This document shows positions 39,759-48,785 of a stretch of DNA of 64,000 nt, one piece after another; position 1 is the first letter of the stretch, and each line of letters starts with the position of its first letter. The stretch lies in assembly GCF_900112375.1 (NCBI RefSeq), contig NZ_FOLS01000025.1:1-64000 (forward strand). Reading direction: 5' to 3'. The notes beneath the pieces are model-generated. The model saw only the letters and a list, made by a program, of their open reading frames with translations. It was not told where the DNA came from and made no database searches. The DNA is from Pseudomonas citronellolis. Its GTDB lineage: Bacteria > Pseudomonadota > Gammaproteobacteria > Pseudomonadales > Pseudomonadaceae. Made by a program: the position numbers and the translations under genes.

Positions 39759-39805
39759 CCCCGGCCGCGCCTGGCGCGCGAGGGCCGATCCGACAAGGTA
39801 CATCG

Positions 39806-42415
39806 ATGTCTCGTCATTCCCGCCGTATTCCGGCCGCGCGCCGGCGCGCCTGGCCGTGCCCGGGGCCGCTGGCCCTGGCTATCGCCGCGGCCTGGGCCGC
39901 CTTCCCGGCGGACGCGCCGCGGGCCGCCGAGGACGCGCTCTACGCCGCCTTCAACCCGGCCTTCCTGCGCGGCCCCGACGGCCGCCCGCTGGACGTCACG
40001 CGCTACGAGCACGGCAACCCGGTCACCCCGGGCAGCTACCGGGTGGACGTCTACGTCAACCAGACCTGGACCGGCCGCCAGGAACTGCGGGTGCGCGGCG
40101 GCGAGGGCGACGCCCCGCCCAGCTACTGCTTCAAGCGCAGCCAGTTGCCGGCCCTGGGCCTGGACAGCGCCCGGCTGCCGGACGCCAAGGCCGCCGCGCG
40201 CGCCCTGGAGGACGCCGACTGCGTGGACGTGGTGCGCCTGGTGCCCGGCGCCCGCGCGGACTTCGTCCAGGGCGACCTGCGCCTGGACCTGAGCATTCCC
40301 CAGGCCTACCTGGGCCGGGTGTCGCGCGGCTACGTCGACCCGCGCGACTGGGACCGCGGCGTCACCGCGGCCTTCGTCGACTACAACGCCAACGCCTACC
40401 GCACCGAGGCCGGCGGCACCCAGGACCAGTACTACGCCGGCCTCAACGCCGGGCTCAACCTGGGCGACTGGCGCCTGCGCCACAACGGCAGCTACAGCCA
40501 GAGCCAGGGCGACCGGCAGAAGAGCACGCGGCACTACGACGCGATCAGCAGCTACGCCCAGCGCGACGTCACCGCGTTGAAATCGCAGCTGACCCTGGGC
40601 GAATACTTCACCCCCGCCGACCTGTTCGACAGCGTGCCCTACAGCGGCGTCCAGCTGGCCTCGGACGACCGCATGCTGCCCGACTCGCAGCGCGGCTTCG
40701 CCCCGGCCATCCGCGGCACCGCCGAGACCAACGCCAAGGTCACGGTGCGCCAGGGCGGCAACGTCCTCTACGAAACCAGCGTGGCGCCCGGGCCCTTCGT
40801 CATCGACGACCTGTACAACTCCGGCTACGCCGGCGACCTGGAAGTGACGGTGACCGAGGCCGACGGCCGCGTGCGCCAGTTCACCGTGCCCTTCGCCAGC
40901 GTCGCGCAGCTGCTGCGCCCGGGCGTGTCGCGCTACAGCGTCACCGCCGGCAAGTACCGCGACGACCGTCTGGACGACACCCCGAACTTCGTCCAGGGCA
41001 CCTACCAGCGCGGCATCTCCAACCTGTGGACCGGCTACACCGGCAGCATAGTCGCGGAGAACTACCTGGCGCTGCAGGGCGGCCTGGCCCTGAGCACGCC
41101 GGTGGGCGCCTTCGCCTTCGACGTCACCCAGTCCCACGCCAGCGGCCTGAAGGCCGGCGACCAGGGCGGCAGCGCCAGCGGCCAGAGCTTCCGCCTGAGC
41201 TACAGCAAGCTGCTGGAGTCCACCCGCACCAACTTCGCGGTGGCGGCCTACCGCTTCTCCAGCGACGGCTACCTGAACTTCGCCGACTTCGCCTACGCGC
41301 GCTCGCCGGAAGACGCCAACTACGTCGCCTGGCGCCAGCGCAACCGCTTCCAGGTCAACCTCAGCCAGCCCCTGGGCGAGCGCCTGGGCAGCCTGTACCT
41401 GAGCGGTTCGGCGCAGAACTACTGGAACACCGGCAAGGGCAGCGACATGAGCTACCAGGCCGGCTACTCCAACAGCTTCAGCTGGGGCAGCCTGAGTCTG
41501 TCGGCCAACCGCACCCGCGCGCTGTCCGGCGAGACCGACACCCAGTACATGCTCAACCTGTCGCTGCCGCTGGGGCGTTCCAGCCACGCGCCGTACCTGA
41601 ACAGCACCACCACGCGCAACAGCAACGGCGATATCAACAGCCAGCTGAGCGTGGCCGGCTCGCTGGGCGACTACAACCAGTTCAGCTACGGCGTGTACGG
41701 CTCGCGCAGCCGCATCGACGGGCAGAGCAGCAACACCGGCGGCGCCAACGTGCAGTACTGCGCGCCGCAGACCAACCTGTCGGCCAGCTACAGCGAAGGC
41801 GAGGGCTACCACCAGTACGGCCTGGGCCTGACCGGCAGCGTGGTGGCGCACCCCGGCGGGATCAACTTCAGCCAGGCCCAGGGCGAGACCCGCGCGGTGA
41901 TCGAGGCCAGGGGCGCGGCCGGCGCTGCGCTGGTCAACAGCAGCGGCGGCGCGGTCGGCGGCAACGGCTACGGGGTGGTCTCCAGCCTGATGCCCTACCG
42001 CGAGAACCAGGTGGCGCTCGACCCCAAGGGCCTGCCCGACGACGTCGAGCTGCAGACCACCGCGCAGAACGTGGCGCCGCGCTACGGCGCGGTGGTGATG
42101 CTCAAGTACCCCACCGTCAGCGGCCAGCCGCTGCTGCTGCGCCTGCTGGACGAGCAGGGCAACAGCCTGCCGGTGGGCGCCGAGGTGCTCGACGCCCAGG
42201 GCAACAGCCTGACCCTGGTGGGCCAGGGCAGCCGGGTGTTCCTGCGCCTGCGCGACACCAGCGGCGAGCTGCAGGTGCGCTGGGGCGAAGGCCCGCAGCG
42301 GCAATGCCGGGCGCGCTACCAGGTGCCGGCCGCGGCCGGCGACGGCAAACCCTTCCAGCAGGCCGAGGCGGTGTGCGTGCGCCCGTCCGCCGGCGGTGAA
42401 CTGGCGGCCCGCTAG
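39806..42415 (+). CDS. Outer-membrane fimbrial usher
   Basis: 869 aa. N-terminal signal region up to about residue 42 (RAAEDAL), N-terminal domain starting LYAAFNPAFL, then a 24-strand beta-barrel with a plug domain and two C-terminal domains with a cysteine pair (RQCRARY and AVCVRP). It secretes and assembles the pilins. The frame also opens with a TTG at 39755 that overlaps the chaperone stop, but the ATG at 39806 has an AAGG ribosome site and a better signal peptide. Third gene of the fimbrial operon. Confidence 0.92.
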   Translation: MSRHSRRIPAARRRAWPCPGPLALAIAAAWAAFPADAPRAAEDALYAAFNPAFLRGPDGRPLDVTRYEHGNPVTPGSYRVDVYVNQTWTGRQELRVRGGEGDAPPSYCFKRSQLPALGLDSARLPDAKAAARALEDADCVDVVRLVPGARADFVQGDLRLDLSIPQAYLGRVSRGYVDPRDWDRGVTAAFVDYNANAYRTEAGGTQDQYYAGLNAGLNLGDWRLRHNGSYSQSQGDRQKSTRHYDAISSYAQRDVTALKSQLTLGEYFTPADLFDSVPYSGVQLASDDRMLPDSQRGFAPAIRGTAETNAKVTVRQGGNVLYETSVAPGPFVIDDLYNSGYAGDLEVTVTEADGRVRQFTVPFASVAQLLRPGVSRYSVTAGKYRDDRLDDTPNFVQGTYQRGISNLWTGYTGSIVAENYLALQGGLALSTPVGAFAFDVTQSHASGLKAGDQGGSASGQSFRLSYSKLLESTRTNFAVAAYRFSSDGYLNFADFAYARSPEDANYVAWRQRNRFQVNLSQPLGERLGSLYLSGSAQNYWNTGKGSDMSYQAGYSNSFSWGSLSLSANRTRALSGETDTQYMLNLSLPLGRSSHAPYLNSTTTRNSNGDINSQLSVAGSLGDYNQFSYGVYGSRSRIDGQSSNTGGANVQYCAPQTNLSASYSEGEGYHQYGLGLTGSVVAHPGGINFSQAQGETRAVIEARGAAGAALVNSSGGAVGGNGYGVVSSLMPYRENQVALDPKGLPDDVELQTTAQNVAPRYGAVVMLKYPTVSGQPLLLRLLDEQGNSLPVGAEVLDAQGNSLTLVGQGSRVFLRLRDTSGELQVRWGEGPQRQCRARYQVPAAAGDGKPFQQAEAVCVRPSAGGELAAR

Positions 42416-42439
42416 GCGGCCGCGTTCGACGAGGTATCC

Positions 42440-43444
42440 ATGAAGAAGATTTTCCTGTTCTGCCTGCTGCTGTTGCTCGGCGGCCTGTCGACCACGGCCT
42501 GGGCGAGCTGCAGCTTCGACTCCGGCTACATGACCTCGCAGCTGAACATCAGCCTGCCGGCGACCATCAGCGTGCCCGTCGATGCCACGCCGAACACCGA
42601 GCTGTGGAGCAGCGGCTGGGTCTCCGCCAGCGGCAACAACATCAGCTGCAACAGCACCGGCGTCGTCTCCGGCGTGCTGGCCGGCGGCATCGGCGCGGCG
42701 GTGCCGGGCTTCACCAACAGCAGCGGCTACCCCTCGGTGTTCAAGACCAACATCGACGGCATCGGCATCTCGGTCTACTGGTGCAACAACGCCAACTGCA
42801 ACCCGAACTACAACAACGTGACGCCCATCGCCAGCCTGGCCTGGCCGGTGAGCGCCACCCAGTACCCGCTGAAGAACTCCTGGTGGGTGCGCCTGGTGAA
42901 GACCGGGCCGATCCTCAATGGCGGCCAGCTGCAGGTCAGCGGCACCTCCACGGTGTCGTACCAGAACCTGACGGTGGCGCAGCTGACCTTCACCGGCGCC
43001 ACCGCGGTCACCTCGCGGGCCTGCGAGATCAACCCCGACAGCCAGGGCATCACCGTGCCGCTGCCGACCGTGCTCAAGAGCGACTTCCCCGCCGGCCTCG
43101 GCGTGCTGGCCGACAACGGCAAGGCCCGCGCCTTCCACATCAACCTGCGCTGCGACAGCGGGGTGCAGGTCTGGTACCGCATCGACGGCGCCAGCAGCGG
43201 CAACCAGGTCCTCGACAACGCCAGCGGCGCCGGCATGGCCGGCGGCGTCGGCGTCCAGCTGTTCTATGGCGACGTCAGCAGCACCCTGGTGCAGCCCCTG
43301 GCCACCCGCGCGCTGCAGACCACCACCACGGGCTCCGGCCAGGCGGTGAGCATCCCGCTGGCGGCCAAGTACTACAAGACCGCCAGCACGGTGACGGGCG
43401 GGCAGGTGGCGGTCACCGCGACCTTCACCATGACCTACGAATGA
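42440..43444 (+). CDS. Two-domain fimbrial tip adhesin (FimH-like)
   Basis: 334 aa, signal peptide about 1-22 (ending WA, mature SCSFD). Residues about 23-185 form a receptor-binding-type domain rich in N, S, T and G with cysteines at the start and in YWCNNANCNPNY. From about 190 (AVTSRACEINPDSQGITVPL) a standard pilin domain follows, ending TFTMTYE. This two-domain layout identifies a tip adhesin; the ligand is unknown. Its ATG follows GAGGTATCC, 24 bp after the usher. Last gene of the operon. Confidence 0.85.
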   Translation: MKKIFLFCLLLLLGGLSTTAWASCSFDSGYMTSQLNISLPATISVPVDATPNTELWSSGWVSASGNNISCNSTGVVSGVLAGGIGAAVPGFTNSSGYPSVFKTNIDGIGISVYWCNNANCNPNYNNVTPIASLAWPVSATQYPLKNSWWVRLVKTGPILNGGQLQVSGTSTVSYQNLTVAQLTFTGATAVTSRACEINPDSQGITVPLPTVLKSDFPAGLGVLADNGKARAFHINLRCDSGVQVWYRIDGASSGNQVLDNASGAGMAGGVGVQLFYGDVSSTLVQPLATRALQTTTTGSGQAVSIPLAAKYYKTASTVTGGQVAVTATFTMTYE

Positions 43445-43484
43445 GCGACCGTTCGTCCGTTGGCGGGGGATAAAACCGACCTGC

Positions 43485-43511
43485 TGTCGATCCCCTCCGG
43501 CCCGGCGCGAC
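43485..43511 (+). promoter_or_regulatory. ECF42-type promoter of the YCII-ECF42 operon
   Basis: TGTCGA (43485-43490), 17-bp spacer, CGAC (43508-43511). As I recall, published ECF42 targets have TGTCGA at -35 and CGA/TC at -10, placed before genes of DGPF/YCII proteins. This one lies 39 bp before such a gene, whose operon ends with an ECF42 gene, so autoregulation is likely. Confidence 0.7.
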
Positions 43512-43549
43512 TATAGGTATCTGCGTCCCAACGCCCGGAGGAGCCGAGG

Positions 43550-43921
43550 ATGAAATACCTGTGCCTGATCTACCTGGACGAGAAAGCCGCCGCGCAGCTG
43601 CCCGCCCATGACTACCGCGCCGTGGTGGAAGAGTGCCTGGGCTACGAGCAGCAGCTGCGCGAGCGCGGCCAGCTGCTGGCGGTGGAGGCCCTGCAATCGG
43701 TGGGCAGCGCCACCACCCTGCGCCACCGCGACGGCCAGCTGTCGGTCACCGACGGGCCCTTCGCCGAGACCCGCGAGCAGCTCGGCGGCTTCTACCTGAT
43801 CGAGGCGCGCGACCTCAACGAGGCCATCCAGATCGCCGCGAAGATCCCGCCGGGGCGCCTGGGCTGCATCGAGGTGCGGCCGATCCGCGACTGGGAGCAG
43901 CACTTCGCCGCCCAGGGCTGA
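43550..43921 (+). CDS. YCII-related (DGPF domain) protein
   Basis: 123 aa. Ferredoxin-like dimeric alpha-beta fold; the family motif is TDGPFAETREQLGGFYLIEA near 66-85. Function unknown, although such proteins are the regular partners of ECF42 sigma factors. First gene of a four-gene operon ending with the sigma factor, behind an ECF42-like promoter. ATG preceded by GGAGGAGCCGAGG. Confidence 0.9.
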   Translation: MKYLCLIYLDEKAAAQLPAHDYRAVVEECLGYEQQLRERGQLLAVEALQSVGSATTLRHRDGQLSVTDGPFAETREQLGGFYLIEARDLNEAIQIAAKIPPGRLGCIEVRPIRDWEQHFAAQG

Positions 43922-43970
43922 GCCCCGCCACCCGCCGCGGCGGCGAGCCGCGCGAAGAGGAGAGCCAAGC

Positions 43971-44753
43971 ATGAGCATCGACAACTTCACCCTGCCGCCC
44001 GTGGTGCCCCGCGAAGACTGGCTGGCCGCGCGCAAGCGCCTGTGGCGGCTGGAGCGCGAGGCCACCCACGCCCGCGACGCCCTCAACGCCGAGCGGCGCA
44101 AGCTGCCGCTGGTGCGCATCGACAAGGACTACCGCTTCGAAGGCCCCAGCGGCCCGCTGCGCCTGCTCGACCTGTTCGAGGGCCGGCCGCAGCTGATCGT
44201 CTACCACTTCATGTTCCACCGCGACCGTGGCGAGGGCTGCGAGGGCTGCTCCTTCCTGGTCGACAACCTCGGCCGCCTGGAGCACCTGCACGCCCGCGGC
44301 ACCACCCTGGCCCTGGTGTCCCGCGCGCCGCTGGCGGAGATCGCGCCGTTCCGCGCGCGCATGGGCTGGCGGCTGCCCTGGTACTCGTCCTTCGGCAGCG
44401 ACTTCAACTACGACTTCCACGTCACCCTCGACGAGAAGGTGGCGCCGATCGAATACAACTACCGCGACCTGGACGAACTGCGGCGCCTGGGCCAGGACTA
44501 CCACATCCAGGGCGAGCAGCCGGGGATGAGCGTGTTCCTGCGCGACGGCGACAGCGTCTACCACAGCTACTCCGCCTACGGCCGCGGGCTGGAGGCGCCG
44601 CTGTTCACCTACCACCTGCTCGACCTCACGCCCCTGGGCCGCGGCGAGGGCTGGGGCGGCATGGCCGACCTCGACGGCAAGGGCATGAACTGGCTGCGCT
44701 ACCATGACCGCTACGACGACGAGCGACCACCGCACGGCTGCTGCGCATCCTGA
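43971..44753 (+). CDS. DUF899 family thioredoxin-like protein
   Basis: 260 aa. Thioredoxin-like fold with a CxxC pair (C90 and C93 in GEGCEGCSFLVDNL), preceded by LIVYHFMFHRD. The C-terminus ends in CC. Possibly a redox protein or peroxidase-like enzyme; no activity is established for the family. It lies 49 bp after the YCII gene and is preceded by GAAGAGGAGAGCCAAGC. Confidence 0.87.
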   Translation: MSIDNFTLPPVVPREDWLAARKRLWRLEREATHARDALNAERRKLPLVRIDKDYRFEGPSGPLRLLDLFEGRPQLIVYHFMFHRDRGEGCEGCSFLVDNLGRLEHLHARGTTLALVSRAPLAEIAPFRARMGWRLPWYSSFGSDFNYDFHVTLDEKVAPIEYNYRDLDELRRLGQDYHIQGEQPGMSVFLRDGDSVYHSYSAYGRGLEAPLFTYHLLDLTPLGRGEGWGGMADLDGKGMNWLRYHDRYDDERPPHGCCAS

Positions 44754-44769
44754 AAAAGGAGGAATCGCC

Positions 44770-45198
44770 ATGGGAAGTCCCATCGACCCGGCCATCCAGC
44801 GCCTGCTGGACGGCTGGCTGGAGGCGGTACAGGCCGGCGACGTCGCGGCCATCGTCCGCCACTACAGCGACGACGTGCTGGCCTTCGACGCCGTGGCCCA
44901 GCTGCAGTTCGTCGGCCGCGAGGCCTACGCGCAGCACTGGCGCGCCTGCCTGCAGGCCTGCCAGCAGACGCGCTTCGAGCGCCACCACCTGGTAGTGGAG
45001 CAGGGCGGCGACGTCGCCTTCGGCCACTATCTGTCGTACTGCGGCGGCAAGGACGAGAAGGGCGAGGAGAAGGCCTCCTGGGCGCGGGCGAGCTTCGGCC
45101 TGCGGCGGGTGGACGGGGAATGGAAGATCGTCCACGAGCATTTCTCCATCCCCTTCGACATGCACACCGGGCAGCTGCTGTTCGACGCCCAGCCATGA
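44770..45198 (+). CDS. SnoaL/DUF4440-like NTF2-fold protein
   Basis: 142 aa. Cone-shaped alpha-beta barrel typical of ketosteroid-isomerase-like proteins: it starts IQRLLDGWLEAVQAGDVAAI and contains the strand motif GEWKIVHEHFSIPFD near the C-terminus. The exact substrate cannot be predicted. ATG preceded by AAAAAGGAGGAATCGCC, an excellent ribosome site that fixes the start. Third gene of the ECF42 operon. Confidence 0.85.
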   Translation: MGSPIDPAIQRLLDGWLEAVQAGDVAAIVRHYSDDVLAFDAVAQLQFVGREAYAQHWRACLQACQQTRFERHHLVVEQGGDVAFGHYLSYCGGKDEKGEEKASWARASFGLRRVDGEWKIVHEHFSIPFDMHTGQLLFDAQP

Positions 45199-45207
45199 GC
45201 CGGCCGC

Positions 45208-46461
45208 ATGCATGACTACGCGCCGCCTTCGCTGCGCGACGCGGTGGATGACATCTACCGCCGCGAATCGCGGCGCGTGCTGGCCACGCTGATCCGCCTG
45301 CTGGGCGACTTCGACCGCGCCGAGGAGGCGCTGCACGATGCCTTCGCCGCCGCCGTGGAGCAGTGGGGGCGCGATGGCCTGCCGCACAACCCGCGGGCCT
45401 GGCTGGTCTCCGCCGGACGCTTCAAGGCCATCGATCACCTGCGCCGGCGGGTGCGCTTCGACGCTTCGCTGGAGCAGATCGCTCGCCAGTTGGAGATCGA
45501 CGCCCAGGGTGAGGAGGAGATGGAGCACGAAGGCCTGGAGGACGACCGCCTGCGCCTGGTGTTCACCTGCTGCCACCCGGCGCTGGCCGCCGACGCCCAG
45601 GTGGCGCTGACCCTGCGCGAAGTCTGCGACCTGCGCACCGAGGAGATCGCCCGGGCCTTCCTGGCAGCGCCCGCGACCATCGCCCAGCGCATCGTCCGCG
45701 CCAAGCAGAAGATCCGCGACGCGCGCATCCCCTACCAGGTGCCGGAGCCGGCCGAGCTGCCGCAGCGCCTGGCCAGCGTGCTGCGCGTGGTGTACCTGGT
45801 GTTCAACGAGGGCTACGCGGCCTCCAGCGGCGAATCCCTGACCCGCGCCGAGCTTTCCGCCGAGGCCATCCGCCTGGGCCGGCAACTGCTGGAACTGCTG
45901 CCGGAGCCGGAAGTGCTGGGCCTGCTGGCGCTGATGCTGCTGCAGGAATCGCGGCGCGCCGCGCGCAGCGACGAGCACGGCGAGCTGGTGCTGCTGGAGC
46001 ACCAGGACCGCTCGCGCTGGGACGCCGGGCTGATCGCCGAGGGCCAGCGCCTGGTCGGCCTGGCCCTGGCCAGCCGCCGCTTCGGTTCCTACACCTTGCA
46101 GGCGGCCCTGGCCGCGGTGCACGCCGAGGCGGCGGACCTGGCCAGCACCGACTGGCCGCGGATGGTGGCGCTGTACGACGCGCTGCTGCAACTGCAGCCC
46201 TCGCCGGTGGTGGAACTCAACCGCGCCGTGGCCCTGGCCATGCGCGACGGCCCCCAGGTCGGGCTGGCAGCGGTGGACGCCATCCTCGCCCGCGGCGAAC
46301 TGGCCGACTACCACCTGGCCCACGCCGCCCGCGCCGACTTCTGCCGGCGCCTGGGCCGCCCCGCCGAAGCCCGCGAGGCGTACGAGCGCGCGCTGGCGCT
46401 GACGCGCCTGGAGCCGGAGCGACGCTTCCTCGAACAGCGCCTGCGGGAGTTGGAAACGTAG
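45208..46461 (+). CDS. ECF42 sigma factor with TPR-like C-terminal extension
   Basis: 417 aa. Sigma-2 region at about 10-85 (FDRAEEALHDAFAAAVEQWG), sigma-4 at about 120-175 (LRTEEIARAFLAAPATIAQR), then a long C-terminal extension of about 240 residues with helical repeats that is required for activity in studied ECF42 factors, which have no anti-sigma factor. The neighbourhood (YCII, DUF899, SnoaL) is the standard ECF42 context; the signal is unknown. ATG is 9 bp after the SnoaL stop. The stop TAG at 46459-46461 falls within the first bases of a GTAGGGCG repeat element. Confidence 0.92.
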   Translation: MHDYAPPSLRDAVDDIYRRESRRVLATLIRLLGDFDRAEEALHDAFAAAVEQWGRDGLPHNPRAWLVSAGRFKAIDHLRRRVRFDASLEQIARQLEIDAQGEEEMEHEGLEDDRLRLVFTCCHPALAADAQVALTLREVCDLRTEEIARAFLAAPATIAQRIVRAKQKIRDARIPYQVPEPAELPQRLASVLRVVYLVFNEGYAASSGESLTRAELSAEAIRLGRQLLELLPEPEVLGLLALMLLQESRRAARSDEHGELVLLEHQDRSRWDAGLIAEGQRLVGLALASRRFGSYTLQAALAAVHAEAADLASTDWPRMVALYDALLQLQPSPVVELNRAVALAMRDGPQVGLAAVDAILARGELADYHLAHAARADFCRRLGRPAEAREAYERALALTRLEPERRFLEQRLRELET

Positions 46462-46661
46462 GGCGTATAACCGTTCGCGGTTATACGCCGTTTAACCCAC
46501 GCCGCAGTCAACGCCAAGGTCAACCCAGGCGCCGCCTGAGACCGAGGTCAACGTCCATAACCCCGGTACCGTTTGCGACCGAGGCCAACGCCCAGGCCAG
46601 CCCCGGCGCCGCCTGGGACCAAGGTCAAACGGCGGATAACGTCGAACGTTATCCGCCCTAC
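46458..46661. repeat. Hairpin-ended repeat element, copy D (long form)
   Basis: 204 bp, from GTAGGGCGTATAACCG to GTTATCCGCCCTAC. The core holds two related halves (CAGGCGCCGCCTGAGACCGA and CGGCGCCGCCTGGGACCAAG), suggesting internal duplication. Its right end, in reverse, matches the left end of copies A and B (CCGCTTGACCTTGGTTCCAG), so it is inverted relative to them. It starts inside the ECF42 stop codon. Confidence 0.75.
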
Positions 46662-46784
46662 GCCGCGCCAAGGTGCTCTTCGTAGGAGCGAGCTTGCTCG
46701 CGAACCAACCCCCGCTGCGAGGCCGGGTTCGCGAGCAAGCTCGCTCCTACGAAAAGCTGTGCTCGCCTGTAACGTAGGGCACCA
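46662..46784. repeat. REP pair between ECF42 and Crp/Fnr genes
   Basis: Two GTAGGAGCGAGC-type REPs in opposite orientation (about 46683-46705 and 46728-46750) that could fold together. No gene or clear terminator beyond this structure. Confidence 0.7.
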
Positions 46785-47477
46785 TCAACCCTGCGCCGCC
46801 ATCTCCCGCAGCCGCTCCAGCGAGACGATGCGCAACTGCCGGTAGCCCAGCTCCAGCGCGCCGCCGGCCACCAGCTCGCGCAGTTCCAGGGACAGCGTCT
46901 GGCGGCTGATGCCGAGCATCATCGCCAGCTCGTCCTGGCTGATGCGCACCAACTGGCGCTGCTCGCCGTCGATGCTGCCGTCGCCGCGCGCCAGCTGTTC
47001 CAGGCGGCTGGCGATGCGGGCGCGGGTGGAGCGCAGCATGGCGTCTTCCAGCAGGCGGTAGACCAGGCGCGTGTGCTGCGCCTGGAGCACGCAGACGGCG
47101 CGGGCGAAGCCGTTGTCGAGCATCAGCCGGTCGAAGGTCGCCTGGTCCACGCCCAGCACCTCGCTGTCGCGGCTGGCGATCACGTCGTGGGTGCGCGGCA
47201 GGCCGTCGAGCATCGACGCCTCGCCGAACCAGTGGCCGGGCTCCAGCACCGCGAGGATCGCCTCCTTGCCGTCCTCGCGCAGGGTCGAGGCCTTCAGCTT
47301 GCCGTGCAGCAGGGTGAGGAAGTGCTCGCCGCGGTCGCCCTGGCGGAACACGAACTCGCCGGCGCGTAACGGCTGGCGCCGGCCCTCGGCGGCCAGGGTG
47401 CGGCGCACCGTGGGCGCCAGGCGGGCGAACCAGGGGTTGGCGCCCAATTGCTGCAGGAGGTCTTCGGTATCGGGCAT
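46785..47477 (-). CDS. Crp/Fnr-family transcriptional regulator
   Basis: 230 aa. Cyclic-nucleotide-binding-like domain at about 10-125 (GHWFGEASMLDGLPRTHDVI) and a Crp-type HTH at about 150-220 (ISQDELAMMLGISRQTLSLE). No cysteine cluster for an Fe-S centre, so it is not an Fnr-type oxygen sensor; the RTHD segment differs from the RS pair that binds cAMP in Crp, so the ligand is open. ATG at 47475-47477; a longer frame upstream has no conserved sequence. Divergent from the SDR gene, which it may control. Confidence 0.85.
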   Translation of the reverse strand: MPDTEDLLQQLGANPWFARLAPTVRRTLAAEGRRQPLRAGEFVFRQGDRGEHFLTLLHGKLKASTLREDGKEAILAVLEPGHWFGEASMLDGLPRTHDVIASRDSEVLGVDQATFDRLMLDNGFARAVCVLQAQHTRLVYRLLEDAMLRSTRARIASRLEQLARGDGSIDGEQRQLVRISQDELAMMLGISRQTLSLELRELVAGGALELGYRQLRIVSLERLREMAAQG

Positions 47478-47637
47478 GGGGCGGGTTCGGGCAGTGGGTC
47501 GAGGCACTTTGACCGCCTTGCCCGGCCGCTGCAAGCCATGGCAATTGTCGGGTTTCCGGCAGTCCTGCGCCGCGCGCTGGCCTAGCCTGCCTGGCAACGC
47601 GGGCGGCGTGCGCCCGCAGGCCAAGGAGAACAACAAG

Positions 47638-48501
47638 ATGAGTTTCGCAGCCAAGGTAGTGTGGATAACCGGCGCCTCTTCCGGCATCGGCGAGGCGCTG
47701 GCGCTGGCATTGCTGGAGCAGGGCGCCGAGGTGATCCTCTCCGGCCGCCGCGTCGAGGCCCTGCAGGCGCTGGCCGGACGCGCCCCGCAGCGGGCCCTGG
47801 TGCTGCCCTTCGAAAGCACCGACTACGAGCGCCTGCCGGCCCTGGTGGAGCAGGCCTGGGCCTGGCGCGGGCGCATCGACCTGCTGGTGAACAACGCCGG
47901 CGTCAGCCAGCGCAGCCTGGCCCTGGATACCGGCCTTGCGGTCTATCGCCAACTGATGGAAGTGGACTACCTGGCCCCCGTGGCCCTGACCCAGGCCCTG
48001 CTGCCGCGCCTGGTGGAGCAGCGCGGCGGCCAACTGGCGGTGGTCAGCTCGGTGGCCGGCAAGGTCGGCGCGCCGCTGCGCACCGGCTACTGCGGGGCCA
48101 AGCACGCGGTGGTCGGCTACTTCGAGGCGCTGCGCGCGGAAGTGGAGGCGGCCTACGGCATCGGCGTCAGCGTGATCCTGCCGGGCTCGGTGCGCACCGC
48201 CATCGCGCTGAACTCCCTGGAAGGCAACGGCACCCAGCGCGGCCGCTCGGACACCAACATCGACAACGGCATCGACCCGGCGGTGGCGGCCCAGACCATC
48301 CTCGCCGGCCTGGCTGCGCGGCAGCATGACATCGTGGTGGCTGAGGGGATGGAGAAGCTGGCACTGCAGTTGCGGCAGGCTGATCCGGAGAAGCTTTTTG
48401 CGCTGGTTGCGCAGGAAGGGGCGCGTCTGGCGCAGCAGCGGGAGGAGTTGGGGGCTGGGGCGTCTATCGATCCGGGGGATGTGAGTCGGTTGCAGGGGTG
48501 A
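47638..48501 (+). CDS. SDR family oxidoreductase
   Basis: 287 aa classical short-chain dehydrogenase. Cofactor motif TGASSGIG at 11-18, NNAG near 84-87, catalytic serine in VVSSVAG near 138-140 and the YxxxK pair in GYCGAKHAV near 154-158. The arginines at GRR near 36-37 favour NADP(H). Substrate not predictable; it resembles DltE/YciK-type enzymes. ATG preceded by AAGGAGAACAACAAG. Divergent from a Crp/Fnr regulator with 160 bp between them. Confidence 0.88.
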   Translation: MSFAAKVVWITGASSGIGEALALALLEQGAEVILSGRRVEALQALAGRAPQRALVLPFESTDYERLPALVEQAWAWRGRIDLLVNNAGVSQRSLALDTGLAVYRQLMEVDYLAPVALTQALLPRLVEQRGGQLAVVSSVAGKVGAPLRTGYCGAKHAVVGYFEALRAEVEAAYGIGVSVILPGSVRTAIALNSLEGNGTQRGRSDTNIDNGIDPAVAAQTILAGLAARQHDIVVAEGMEKLALQLRQADPEKLFALVAQEGARLAQQREELGAGASIDPGDVSRLQG

Positions 48502-48785
48502 GCCCGGCGCGGCCTGGGGCCATCGCGGACGGAGTCCGCTCCTACGACCGGGCTTTCCCGGACCCTCTGCGGACGTCTCTCGGGCACCGAGGCGCTTTTC
48601 GTAGGATGGGTTGAGCCTTGGCGAAACCCATGCGGCCACGGCGATGGGTATCGCTTCGCTCAACCCATCCTACGGGGGCATATTTGCCGGGGGGTAGGAG
48701 CGGACTCCGTCCGCGATTATTCGTCGTTGGCACGGCGGTGTCTTTGCTAAGCTCCCCGGCGCTGAAGTCCATTCGAGGTCCCGCC
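48502..48785. repeat. REP cluster before copC
   Basis: Holds a GCGGACGGAGTCCGCTCC REP (about 48525-48545), a full GTAGGATGGGTTGAGC unit with its inverted end CATCCTAC (48601-48673, second copy of 3345-3416) and a GTAGGAGCGGACTCCGTC REP (about 48694-48717). The copC leader follows. Confidence 0.75.

Noticed and set aside
39719-43138. 1139-aa minus-strand ORF opposite the usher and adhesin genes
   Set aside because: Antisense to genes with signal peptides and conserved domains; valine/alanine/glycine-rich low complexity.
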